11,440 nucleotides of DNA from Ichthyophonus hoferi (GCA_002751075.1 NAOQ01000786.1:1-11440); one strand, 5' to 3'; shown: positions 1-7,658, numbered from the stretch's first letter. Translations and numbers: made by a program. Notes: generated by a model from the sequence alone, not told the origin.

Positions 1-14
1 AGTAGGGTAGGTAC

Positions 15-50
15 AGTAGGATAGGATAGGAGAGGATGGGGTAGGGTAGA
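15..50 (+). repeat. (GGATA)/(GGGTA) pentanucleotide repeat
   Basis: This is an imperfect purine-rich 5-bp repeat. Positions 17-31 are exactly complementary to the (TATCC)n tract at 555-589, so the two ends of this intron segment could pair in the transcript. Confidence 0.8.
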
Positions 51-554
51 ATATAATATCATATGGTTAGATGCACATCTCCATTACATTACAGCCAATT
101 AAAAACTTAATTTAAATTAGGAAAAGTAAAGAAGATAGATGATTGTGTGGCCAGATGAATATAAAAATTATTTTATTGGATAATATAAATAAATATTTGC
201 TATATTTTGGTAAGTATATATAGTTATATATTGGTTGACTTGATTTTATTCTTTTCTTGGGTTGGTGAATAGAATTAAATGTAAGATAAACCAAATATGT
301 TTATACAAAAAAACAACTGATTAGTTTTTCCTTATATTTATAATTTAATATTATTATATAATTTCAAATAACCCTAATATTCATATCTTAACTATAAACT
401 ATAAATACTATGCAGTTATCATCCATTTAGGCACATCCATGCACGTAGTTCATGCACATATATGGAGGTATATAGTGATATAGAATACATCTCATTGGCT
501 CACACTGCATCACCTACCAATCTCCCCATATCTCCTATACTGTACTATATTATA

Positions 555-589
555 CTATCCTATCCTATCCTATCCTATCCTATCCTATC
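555..589 (+). repeat. (TATCC)n pentanucleotide repeat
   Basis: About seven nearly perfect copies of CTATC/TATCC lie 35 bp before the exon a acceptor. The tract makes the + strand locally pyrimidine-rich and may serve as part of the polypyrimidine signal. Confidence 0.9.
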
Positions 590-624
590 TGAACCGATCC
601 TATGCTGTTTATATTATACTATAG

Positions 625-834
625 GGTGGTATGCAGGTCCCCTTCGTCTGCTAGCCTGGGAGGTACATGAGGCATTGACCAATGGCACACGGGGATCACG
701 TACCCCGTGCAACCTTCTGACCGGTCAAGAATGGGTAATACTAGATGACGCTATGCACACGTCATCCACAGTAGAGATGACAGATACTGAAACTAGGATG
801 GAGGTGGCCGTGATAGATGAGATACAGATGATTG
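625..834 (+). CDS. SUV3: SUV3 exon a (motifs Ia and II)
   Basis: The acceptor is ...ACTATAG before 625 and the donor is G|GTACGT after 834. The first two bases finish a glycine codon begun in an exon off the left edge. The exon encodes 69 full codons: WYAGPLRLLA, then LLTGQE and the SSTVEM segment, and ends in AVIDEIQMI, the DExH Walker B motif. The last base starts a split glycine codon. Reading frame is open upstream to 462, but that part is pentanucleotide repeat and belongs to the intron. Confidence 0.92.
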
Positions 835-3800
835 GTACGTTAAAAGAGTTTAAATAGTTAAAAAAATTAAAACCGATTGCTTTTTATAAATTTATTATAT
901 CCTATTGCCCTTTTAAACATTTTAAAATGAGATGCTGATAGTTGATCATTACGTTAAAAAATTAAAAAATTAAAAATTAGATTGATGGTTTCCAATGTTT
1001 AAAAATTAGAAAGCCGATTGATAACCTTTAATTTTTAAAATGCTATATAGGTCATTGACCCATTAAATTATTTAAAATTGCTTATATGTTATTGCTGTTT
1101 TAATGTGTTTTAAAATACTTATCTTCTCATATTTACTTTTATCTTTCTCTCTGGCCCAATCACCAGGCGATGTAGATAGAGGTTGGGCATGGACCAGAGC
1201 CCTATTGGGTATACAGGCAGATCATATCCATCTATGTGGTGATCCTGCTGCCACACGATTGGTGGAAAGAATATGTGAGGCTACAGGGGATCACTTGACC
1301 GTCCACCAATATAATCGTCTCTCTCCTTTGGTTGCCATGCCAACAGCAGTCACGCAGCTCACTGATTTGACGCCTGGAGATTGTGTTGTAGCGTTTACTA
1401 AGAAGGAGTTATATACTTTAAAGTATAGAATCGAATCAGAAACGGGCAATAAAGTATCGGTAGTTTATGGTTCGTTGCCGCCTGAGACACGACGTGAGCA
1501 AGCAGAATACTTTAACAAGGGCACCAATAGCGTGCTAGTAGCAACAGATGCAGTAGGCATGGGTTTAAATCTACAGATTGGGAGATTACTATTTGCTACC
1601 ATGGAGAAGTTTGATGGCTATGAGAAGAGACCATTGGATGTTGCTGAGGTTAAACAGATAGGAGGTGAGCATAGGTAGAGAGAGCGAGGGATAGAGATAG
1701 GGGTACAGGCCAGAGTATAATATATGTGTTATAACGTATATTGTATTGTGTTTATATGCTGTATTTTGGGCTAATACTTATTGGTCCGCTGGGTATATGC
1801 AATGCTGGCCTATGGATCTTTTGATTTGTAGATAGTGGTGGTGTATAAATAGATATATATATCAACCTGCATATATTATACATATAATATAACTCTATAT
1901 CATACATACATAAGATCAGACCTACATATATAACCATATATTGCACATACACACACACTCTCTCTCTCCCTCTCCCTTTCTCTCCCTATCTCTCTCCTAG
2001 CCTGTCCTCTAAATTTCTAGCTCTAATGTGCTAAATTTACCTACCTTATCATGCCCTTTGCAGGCCGTGCAGGTCGCTATCAGTCCAAATTTCCTAAGGG
2101 ATATGTAGGGTCACTGCAGAGAAAGAATACGTCATTCTTACGTCAGAGGATGGGTATGCAAACAGACACCCTTAACCATGCAGGTCTGCAACCTACATTT
2201 AATATAGTCAGGAAGGTTAAAATACTGAGGCCTGGTAGGTGGTTGGATGGCTTTTACTATTTGTATGTATGTATATATGTATACATGTATATATTTATAT
2301 ATGAATCTATATATATAGATACATATATATGCATGTATGTACGTATGTGTATGTATATAGGTATATATGTATATATAAATCTATATATGTATGCATGTAT
2401 GTATATATGTATGTATATATGCATAAATTTGTATTATTCTATAACTTTTCATGTACATATGTAACAAAATCTCTTAATAATTTCTATTTCTTAATTATGT
2501 AATAATGACGAGATTTTATTAGCTCTTGGTGAATATTTTAACATTAAAACGATTACATATTAGTCTTAATATTATTCTTGTTTGGTTTTTAGTTACTACG
2601 GTAATGATCATATCTCCATACTCTGATATCCTTATGTTTATATATAAGATTCTTTTTTCTACTGGTTAATTTGTGCTGTCTATTTTATGTATTTAATTTG
2701 TTTTAATTGTTCATTATCTTTCTGCGTTTCAGAGCTCTCATTGGCTGATATTTTGGCTCGGTTTGAAAAGACAACCATCGATAAGGACAATAGGTATGAA
2801 GGATTTTTAATTGTAAATTGATATCGGTTCGTTAAGATATATATATGCTTATATGTTATACAGCAATTTATTGTACTGTACTAGACTATACAATACTATA
2901 CTATACTGTACTATAATATACTACATTATACTATTCTACAGTATACTATACTATACTATACTATCCTATCCTATCCTGTCCTATATTATATTATACTATA
3001 CTAAATTATCCTATCCTATACTATACTATACTATACTATACTATATTATACTATCCTATACTATACTATACTATACTATACTATATTATACTATCCTATA
3101 CTATCACACTAACATAACCTGATCCCTACTTATCTCTACCCACTTCTCTCACCTAGTTTATACTTCATGTGTAATCTAGAAAATATCAAGGCTGTAGCTA
3201 TAATGCTTGGGCGTATTAGTGATGATATGTTGAATATGCCTGATCGCTGGGCTTTCTGCTGTGCACCTGTTAAGGCTGATATCAAAGAACATATGATGTT
3301 TCTAAGGGTGTGTATGCATCCATGTATGTATCTATCTATGTATATATGTTTGTAAGTATGATAGCATGATAGTATGTATGTATATATGTATATATATATG
3401 CATGTATGTTATGTATGCATATATGTTTGTAAGTATGATAGCATGATAGTATGTATGTATATATATGTCTATATGCATGTATGTATGTTACGTATGCATG
3501 TATGTTTGTAAGTATGATAGTATGTATGTGTTTATGTATATATGTATATAGGTATGCATGTATGTACGTGTATATATGTATGTATGCTACTATCACTATT
3601 ACTATTATTATTATTATTAGTATTCCTATTCTTATCCCTATTATTATTGCCATTACCTTGTGACTTCATTAAAAATAACCTTTTATATAATTTTATCAGG
3701 ACCTTGTTATTGGATATGCCTATGATGGCAAGTGTAATATGGATAAGAAGGTTATTTCTGGTGTACAACGAGCTGTTATACCCACTAAAATGGAGGTATG

Positions 3801-5836
3801 GCACTAGATAGACTTACACTATTGGTTGAAAAAGGACTTAACAGGGCTGTAAGAGGTTCTTCGTCATGTGTTAGTTTTATGTTGGTGTTTGGATTAGTAT
3901 TTTAATAATATTTATAGTATTTCAAAGTACTTTGAATGGATATAAGACGTTATTGAATGTAGATATATATAAAAATATAGGTACGATTAATGAATTTATA
4001 TAGGGATAATCAATGACTACATAATATAGGAATGATCAATGACTATATATAGGTATGAGCAATGACTATATATAGGTTTGAGAAAGTCATACGGTCGTGA
4101 GTATGGACTTAATAATGAAAAGTTTAAATAGATAAATGTAATAAATAGATATAGGTAGGCATACATGCAAGTATACGTGTTTGCATCTGGGCATTGACTT
4201 TCTCTTAATTGTAATTAATACTATGTATAATAGTGTAATACAATATAATATAATACAATGCAATGCAATATAATACAATACAATATAATACAATAAAATG
4301 CAATAAAATACAGTAAAATACAATACAATTCAATTCAATATAATAATATAATACAATATAATGCAATGCAATAGAATACAGTGCAATATAGCCCTATATA
4401 TTATAATATAATATACTTAAGTACTAAATATCCTTGCCCGATCTACTCTAATCTACTCTTCCTCTTTAATTGGCTCCTGCCCATAGCACCTAGGCATATT
4501 GGGGCATTATTATACTTGACTGATCTATATAGTATAGTAAAGTATATAGTATAATATAATATAATATACTAAAACACAGTACATTACTCTACAGTCAAAT
4601 CAAATCTAATCTACCTCTCCTCTTTTATTGGCTCTTTCATATAGCATCTAGGGCTATTGGAGGATTATTATACCATGACAGATCTCTATATGTGGTTGGC
4701 TAGCAAGTTTGATCACCAGGTATTCTGCGACGTAGATGAGGTTACAGAATGTCGTAATAAATGTATTAAATTAATAGCCAATGGTAGGTATTTGTTAAAC
4801 CTTTATGGTATATATAATTATATGTGTACAGGGGGGAGATATGTGGTTTATCTATAAGTATGTTAATATATAAATATATTTGCCATGTTATTTATTGTTA
4901 TATATATTCTGTAGTGTTTAAGCCAATTAAATATACTATTTCCAATACTCTGTACAATACCCAGACATAAATTTTAAATCAATGATTTAATTGGCTGAAA
5001 TGAATTCACGGCCGTTGTATCTGTAGTTTAACTCAAATGCCTTGAAATACTTTAAAATATTCTGTTCTGATTGGTTAACTATCAGGTTTGGAGCGTATAT
5101 CGGAGATTTCTACTGGTTCAGGTAAACGTAGGCAAGAGGGACGTAGACCAATAAGAAAGAGGGGTCAGGAAGTAGATCTATCATTTTTGGATGAATTAGA
5201 TTGGACCTTGCCAGGAAGTGAGTATCTTATTTTATATGCTACCAATCGCTTCTTTTTTAAAAATTGTAATTTTAATGTTTTTGTTGCTATTAATATTTTG
5301 TTTTGTTTTTTTTTTGCTATTTCTTTCCTGACTTTATTCTGTATGTTTTTATGCAAATATATGTTTATATGGGACTGTAAAGTTTGTCATTCGTATATAC
5401 TGTGTGGCTTTCAAGGTATAGCTCTGTAAATATACGTGCAGCTGTATCTGAATCATATGGTCGAATGGGACTGGTTGCAGCTAATAGTTCATACACTTTT
5501 TTTTCCTCTTCTGTTTCTTTTTCTATACCCTCTTTCTCCCTCTCTCCCTCTCCCTTTATTTCCTACTTAATAGAGAAAACGAAAGAGGAATCAGCCACTG
5601 GAACAAGCAACACTATTCCTTTCAGACGACAGATACTTCAAGAGAGCAATTCACGGACTTCAAATATTTTATGTAATGACATCAACCACTCAGCAGAGGT
5701 TATTAAAGAGGGTTTGAAAACCATCGCTACCCCGGGTATTAGAAGCGGGAAAGGGAGACCACCTGCCAGACCACGTGTGAGTCATCATAAAGATGCGCCT
5801 TCCGGGGTTGAAAATTCTAGTATGATCTTTTTTTAA
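625..5836 (+). CDS. SUV3: SUV3-type ATP-dependent RNA helicase, partial gene (nine exons, 5' end off the window)
   Basis: SUV3 (SUPV3L1) is a DExH-box RNA helicase. It unwinds RNA in mitochondria, working with an exoribonuclease in RNA turnover (family knowledge). Nine exons (625-834, 1167-1664, 2064-2234, 2733-2793, 3157-3307, 3700-3795, 4645-4783, 5086-5217, 5574-5836) join with GT-AG introns in unbroken phase to give 572 residues. Seen in order: motif Ia GPLRLLA (residues 4-10), motif II DEIQ (64-67), the SUV3 hallmark RGWAWTRALLG (74-84), YGSLPP (170-175), motif V ATDAVGMGLNL (195-205), motif VI QIGGRAGR (233-240), and a SUV3_C-like DLYMWLASKFD (408-418). Human SUV3 is about 786 residues with roughly 230 before motif Ia, so the missing N-terminus, with Walker A and any targeting peptide, should lie upstream. 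No stop interrupts the chain and the gene looks functional. The last 86 codons are the least certain. Confidence 0.93.
835..1166 (+). other. SUV3 intron 1 (332 bp)
   Basis: The intron runs GTACGT...CACCAG. It is very AT-rich, with repeated TTAAAAATTA blocks at 940-1010 and a small inverted repeat AGGTCATTGACC at 1049-1060. It holds no gene. Confidence 0.88.
1167..1664 (+). CDS. SUV3: SUV3 exon b (second RecA-like domain, motif V)
   Basis: The acceptor is TCACCAG before 1167 and the donor is G|GTGAGC after 1664. It completes the split glycine (G|GC) and runs through DVDRGWAWTRALLG, LCGDPAA, the PGDCVVAFTKK strand, VVYGSLPPETR and VATDAVGMGLNL. It then covers the MEKFDG stretch and the start of motif VI, VKQIG. 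This is the longest exon and gives the clearest family match. The ATG at 1103 lies in the intron and is not a start. Confidence 0.94.
1665..2063 (+). other. SUV3 intron 2 (399 bp)
   Basis: The intron runs GTGAGC...TTGCAG. It contains CATA-type repeats at about 1870-1957 and then a CT-only tract at about 1958-2000. It shares an 18-base pyrimidine string with intron 8. The 68-residue minus-strand frame at 1752-1958 is the shadow of the repeats. Confidence 0.88.
2064..2234 (+). CDS. SUV3: SUV3 exon c (motif VI)
   Basis: The acceptor is TTTGCAG before 2064 and the donor is G|GTAGGT after 2234. Joining to exon b rebuilds QIGGRAGR, which holds the arginines that contact ATP in this helicase superfamily. 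It continues with YQSKFPKGYVG and HAGLQPTF, which match the SUV3 segment between the helicase core and the C-terminal domain. The ATG at 2051 is upstream of the acceptor and is not a start. Confidence 0.92.
2235..2732 (+). other. SUV3 intron 3 (498 bp)
   Basis: The intron runs GTAGGT...TTTCAG. The first third is a TATG/TATA repeat and the rest is plain AT-rich sequence. The apparent coding frame continuing from exon c into the repeat, rich in Y, M, I and C, is read-through of the repeat. Confidence 0.88.
2263..2424 (+). repeat. (TATG)n/(TATA)n tetranucleotide tract
   Basis: An imperfect TATG repeat with TATATA stretches, complementary in kind to the CATACATACATA repeat of intron 2. Exon c therefore sits between two tracts that could pair. 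Confidence 0.88.
2733..2793 (+). CDS. SUV3: SUV3 exon d (61-bp small exon)
   Basis: The acceptor is GCGTTTCAG before 2733 and the donor is AG|GTATGA after 2793. It encodes ELSLADILARFEKTTIDKDN, with split codons at both ends. This aligns in position with the LSNLIDIFVDFS region of animal SUV3. The phase fits both neighbours exactly, which is the main reason for accepting so short an exon. Confidence 0.85.
2794..3156 (+). other. SUV3 intron 4 (363 bp)
   Basis: The intron runs GTATGA...CACCTAG. Over half of it is the CTATA repeat. An 89-residue frame through it (LYYTILYYT type) is the shadow of a 5-bp repeat. Confidence 0.85.
2886..3105 (+). repeat. (CTATA)n pentanucleotide tract with an exact 40-bp tandem duplication
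   Basis: CTATA, CTATC and CTGTA units run for about 220 bp. Positions 3021-3060 are identical to 3061-3100, showing a recent unequal exchange or slippage step of eight units. Confidence 0.92.
3157..3307 (+). CDS. SUV3: SUV3 exon e
   Basis: The acceptor is TCACCTAG before 3157 and the donor is AGG|GTGTGT after 3307. It encodes LYFMCNLENIKAVAIMLGRI and then a stretch with WAFCCAPVK, matching the QYFVCN...YVFCTAPI block of known SUV3 proteins. The exon ends on a codon boundary. The donor is directly followed by the TATG-rich repeat of intron 5. Confidence 0.9.
3308..3699 (+). other. SUV3 intron 5 (392 bp)
   Basis: The intron runs GTGTGT...TTATCAG. The TATG tract with its 78-bp higher-order repeat fills most of it. 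An ATT/ACT trinucleotide stretch (about 3588-3650) lies before the acceptor. Several overlapping frames on both strands here are repeat shadows. Confidence 0.87.
3346..3540 (+). repeat. 78-bp higher-order repeat, about 2.5 copies, in a TATG tract
   Basis: The marker ATGTTTGTAAGTATGATAG recurs at 3346, 3423 and 3502, spaced 77 and 79 bp. The sequence between the markers is similar in each copy. A longer unit made of TATG-type repeat has therefore been triplicated. Confidence 0.88.
3700..3795 (+). CDS. SUV3: SUV3 exon f (96 bp, 32 codons)
   Basis: The acceptor is TTTTATCAG before 3700 and the donor is GAG|GTATGG after 3795. It begins and ends on codon boundaries and reads DLVIGYAYDGKCNMDKKV and then VIPTKME. 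This corresponds to the FARQYS...LLPPKNI region of SUV3. Frames other than this one across the exon are not used. Confidence 0.88.
3981..4076 (+). repeat. 23-25-bp minisatellite, four copies
   Basis: Units at 3981-4005, 4006-4030, 4031-4053 and 4054-4076 share CAATGACTA and end in ATATAGG. The last two differ at only four or so positions and the first is the most diverged. Confidence 0.8.
4227..4390 (+). repeat. (AATAC/AATAT/AATGC)n pentanucleotide tract
   Basis: An imperfect 5-bp repeat of the form AATRY, about 160 bp, with many single-base variants. It lies in the middle of intron 6. The 78-residue minus-strand frame across it is a shadow. Confidence 0.87.
4403..4531 (+). repeat. Decayed tandem copy of the exon g acceptor and 5' codons
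   Basis: This segment aligns with 4556-4691 at roughly 80% over its last 85 bp. It begins with the shared ATAATATAATATACT. It includes an acceptor-like CCCATAG at 4481-4487, followed by in-phase codons that resemble exon g (HLGILGHYYT) and then a TGA. If this copy were spliced in, the protein would end early, so it is an exon fragment that is probably skipped. Confidence 0.75.
4645..4783 (+). CDS. SUV3: SUV3 exon g (SUV3_C-like helical segment)
   Basis: The acceptor is TTTCATATAG before 4645 and the donor is G|GTAGGT after 4783. It encodes HLGLLEDYYTMTDLYMWLAS and then KFDHQVF, matching LEAVHDVLDLYLWLSYRF of animal SUV3. The other nearby acceptor, CATCTAG ending at 4651, would break the phase set by exon f, so 4645 is preferred. 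A decayed copy of this exon's first codons and acceptor lies about 155 bp upstream in intron 6. Confidence 0.88.
4784..5085 (+). other. SUV3 intron 7 (302 bp)
   Basis: The intron runs GTAGGT...ACTATCAG. It holds a 12-bp exact inverted repeat (4921-4932 and 4985-4996). GGTTAACTATCAG at its end puts a branch-like TTAAC only a few bases before the acceptor. Confidence 0.86.
5086..5217 (+). CDS. SUV3: SUV3 exon h (basic C-terminal region)
   Basis: The acceptor is GTTAACTATCAG before 5086 and the donor is A|GTGAGT after 5217, a full-consensus donor. It encodes LERISEISTGSGKRRQEGRR followed by PIRKRGQEVD and LSFLDELDWTLPG. The arginine/lysine run at residues 454-467 is strongly basic and could bind RNA or act in localisation (inference only). 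The phase matches exon g. Confidence 0.82.
5218..5573 (+). other. SUV3 intron 8 (356 bp, provisional 3' end)
   Basis: The donor is the full-consensus GTGAGT. The 3' end has an 80-bp pyrimidine tract, including an 18-base string shared with intron 2, then TTAATAG. Two earlier CAG acceptors (5441, 5480) could shorten the intron without changing frame. Confidence 0.65.
5574..5836 (+). CDS. SUV3: SUV3 last exon, C-terminal tail (provisional)
   Basis: A long pyrimidine tract (about 5490-5565) ends in CTTAATAG before 5574. Joined to exon h it reads KKTKEESATGTSNTIPF and stays open for 86 residues to the TAA at 5834-5836. The tail is hydrophilic and basic, with GKGRPPARPR near its end, which loosely recalls an AT-hook core. 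I do not recognise it in other SUV3 proteins. Two other acceptors upstream (exon start 5442 or 5481) keep the same frame. A perfect GTGAGT donor at 5777 could remove the last 19 residues. The exon is likely, but its exact limits are not settled. Confidence 0.6.
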
Positions 5837-6676
5837 TTTTAATTTTAATATGTAGGCATTTGGAAGTAGAGAGGTATTGTACAATCTGATTTTGATTTTA
5901 TAATTTTAATTCTAATTGATTTTCTATTTGTAAATCTGGAGAATCCATTTGGGATACAATTGGTTATTTAAAATTTTAGTTATTGGCTTTACATAAATAT
6001 ATATATACGCTAAAATCGGATGTTTTTATAGAAAATTCCGTCTTCATATTTTGTACACACTGGATTTGAATTGAGATCTGATAGTTATTGATAAATTACA
6101 TTTTGATACAAGTATCTTATATGAATATTTTAATTATAATCTAATTGTAGTATGATAAATACTGGGGGAAGGCAACTCTATTGGTTAATTAGGACTGGAT
6201 TATAAAGATAAAAATTCTTGTTTTAAAATGAGGTTTAAAATTTAAAATAACTTTATTGGTAGATGATACTAGGTCATTTTTTTAAATTGTGTTGAATGTG
6301 GCTACATATACGTATAGGTCAAAATAGCCATAGACCCAATTAATTAATTATAAGTTGTTAACTAATGTAGATATCTTTTGAGTTTAAAGGTCCCAGTCGG
6401 CAACAGGATCAGAACACACAATTGTGTTTGCGATTAAATAATGATAATATGACTTTTTCTTGGTGTTATATTTCCTTTGGTTGTATATAATATTACACAA
6501 CAAGTCATTTGAGGTCATATGTTTTGGGGTCCAGATAACTCATTGCTTATGCATCCTTTCTAAGAAACGTCCAACAGTTTTACCAATGATTCTACAGTCT
6601 TTCAACCGCTAAGGAGAGATACAGCAGTCTATATTTGTATTGGGGTAATTGGGTACTTTCAAAATAACATTCATCT

Positions 6677-7384
6677 GGCCATCAATTAACTACTGGCTTC
6701 CAACTAACTACACTATCCTACTCGTTGGGAATAATAAGTAGAGACCGGAGCGTTCCTGAGACTTGTATTTGTTGAAAGAGATTTAGAATACCAACTTAAG
6801 ATGCATTTTAACATGTTCCTTTGCATACACAGAGTATAGATATGCTAAAATATATTTTTATTAATAAACAAGTCACCAGGACTTGCTCTAGGTAGAATGC
6901 CTAAGTAATATATTCTCTGGACTGGACTGCATAACAGGATCTGAAATGACTTATTATGTAATTGCAGGATCCTCACCATTGGTTGGTTCAAAATTTATAA
7001 ATGGCCTTAAATTGAAGTTTAAAGTTTAACACCAATAGATTTTCCTAGCCTTTTCCCCAGGCTACATATGTAATAGCAATTGCTAATAATATTAAATGTT
7101 TATAGCTATAAAAATAAATACCTAAATTAATTGAATATTTCTTTTTTAATACTACTCTTATTAACCTTCTGGAATTAGTCCTCAATATATGCCGACTTGT
7201 TGAATAATGAAAATATGTCTTAGCATATCTGTACTCCGTATATGCGAAAGGATACGTTAAAGTACCCCTTAATTTGGTACTTCCTTTCCTTCCAAAAGAA
7301 TATAAGTCCCAGGGATGCTCCTGTTTTCACTTATTACTTCCAATATGTTGGATATTTCCTGGTTCAAGTTGTTGATTGATAGTC
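6677..7384. repeat. Diverged long inverted repeat, probable fossil of a dispersed element
   Basis: The left arm 6677-6876 and the reverse complement of 7191-7384 align through most of their length at roughly 65-70%. They share blocks such as AGATATGCTAA, AATAATAAGT and ACAAGTC. The alignment may extend weakly outward to about 6545 and 7510. The 314 bp between the arms are not obviously related. The arms look like two old copies of one sequence in opposite orientation. No intact reading frame is present, so the element type, DNA transposon or retroelement, cannot be assigned. Both copies are old and degraded. Confidence 0.6.
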
Positions 7385-7653
7385 CCTAATTGTATTAAGT
7401 GTTTAAAACTAAAAGGAATGTCAGAACAGCAAACAGCTCGCTTTCTTTTATATTTAAAAGAATTATTTTGCAAAGTATTTAATCCTGGATATTAAAGCTT
7501 TCTATGTGCTATATGTTATAATCAGTTTCTTCTTAAGTTAGGGCCTAATTCATCATAGATACAAGTGAGCGCCAAATGTATTGCATTTTCTACTAACTGA
7601 TAAAAATACGCCTCTCCTATCTGTTAACTTACTTATGTGTAGAAAAATGGACC

Positions 7654-7658
<5 letters not shown>

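Larger units (their letters stand above)
1..624 (+). other. 3' part of an upstream SUV3 intron
   Basis: No exon with the Walker A motif could be found here, so this stretch is read as intron from beyond the left edge to the acceptor at 624. It is AT-rich, with a GGATA/GGGTA purine repeat at 1-50 and a (TATCC)n repeat just before the acceptor. The 60-residue minus-strand frame at 112-294 has low-complexity composition and no recognisable domain. Confidence 0.7.
3796..4644 (+). other. SUV3 intron 6 (849 bp, the longest)
   Basis: The intron runs GTATGG...CATATAG. It contains a 23-25-bp minisatellite (3981-4076), a pentanucleotide tract (4227-4390), and a decayed tandem copy of its own 3' end plus the exon g start. 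No independent gene was seen. Confidence 0.85.

Noticed and set aside
1049-1060. AGGTCATTGACC, like an IR1 hormone-receptor half-site pair
   Set aside because: A short palindrome in an AT-rich intron. There is no evidence that the organism has nuclear receptors.
2853-3122. 89-residue + strand frame of LYYT repeats
   Set aside because: It is the translation of the CTATA pentanucleotide tract inside intron 4. A 5-bp repeat cycles all frames and stays open without coding.
3336-3811. Several overlapping frames on both strands around the TATG and ATT repeats
   Set aside because: They are shadows of the intron 5 repeats and exon f read in wrong frames.
5574-5720. A second open frame in the last exon, beginning RKRKRNQPLEQATLFLSDD
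   Set aside because: It looks protein-like, but its phase does not follow from the exon h donor and it ends after about 47 codons.
6360-6440. Moderately GC-containing stretch considered as a possible small RNA or tRNA
   Set aside because: No cloverleaf or T-loop pattern fits. Only a 12-bp palindrome (6416-6427) is present.
7363-7380. GGTTCAAGT resembling a tRNA T-loop
   Set aside because: No matching stem or acceptor arm lies around it, and it is part of the right arm of the inverted repeat.
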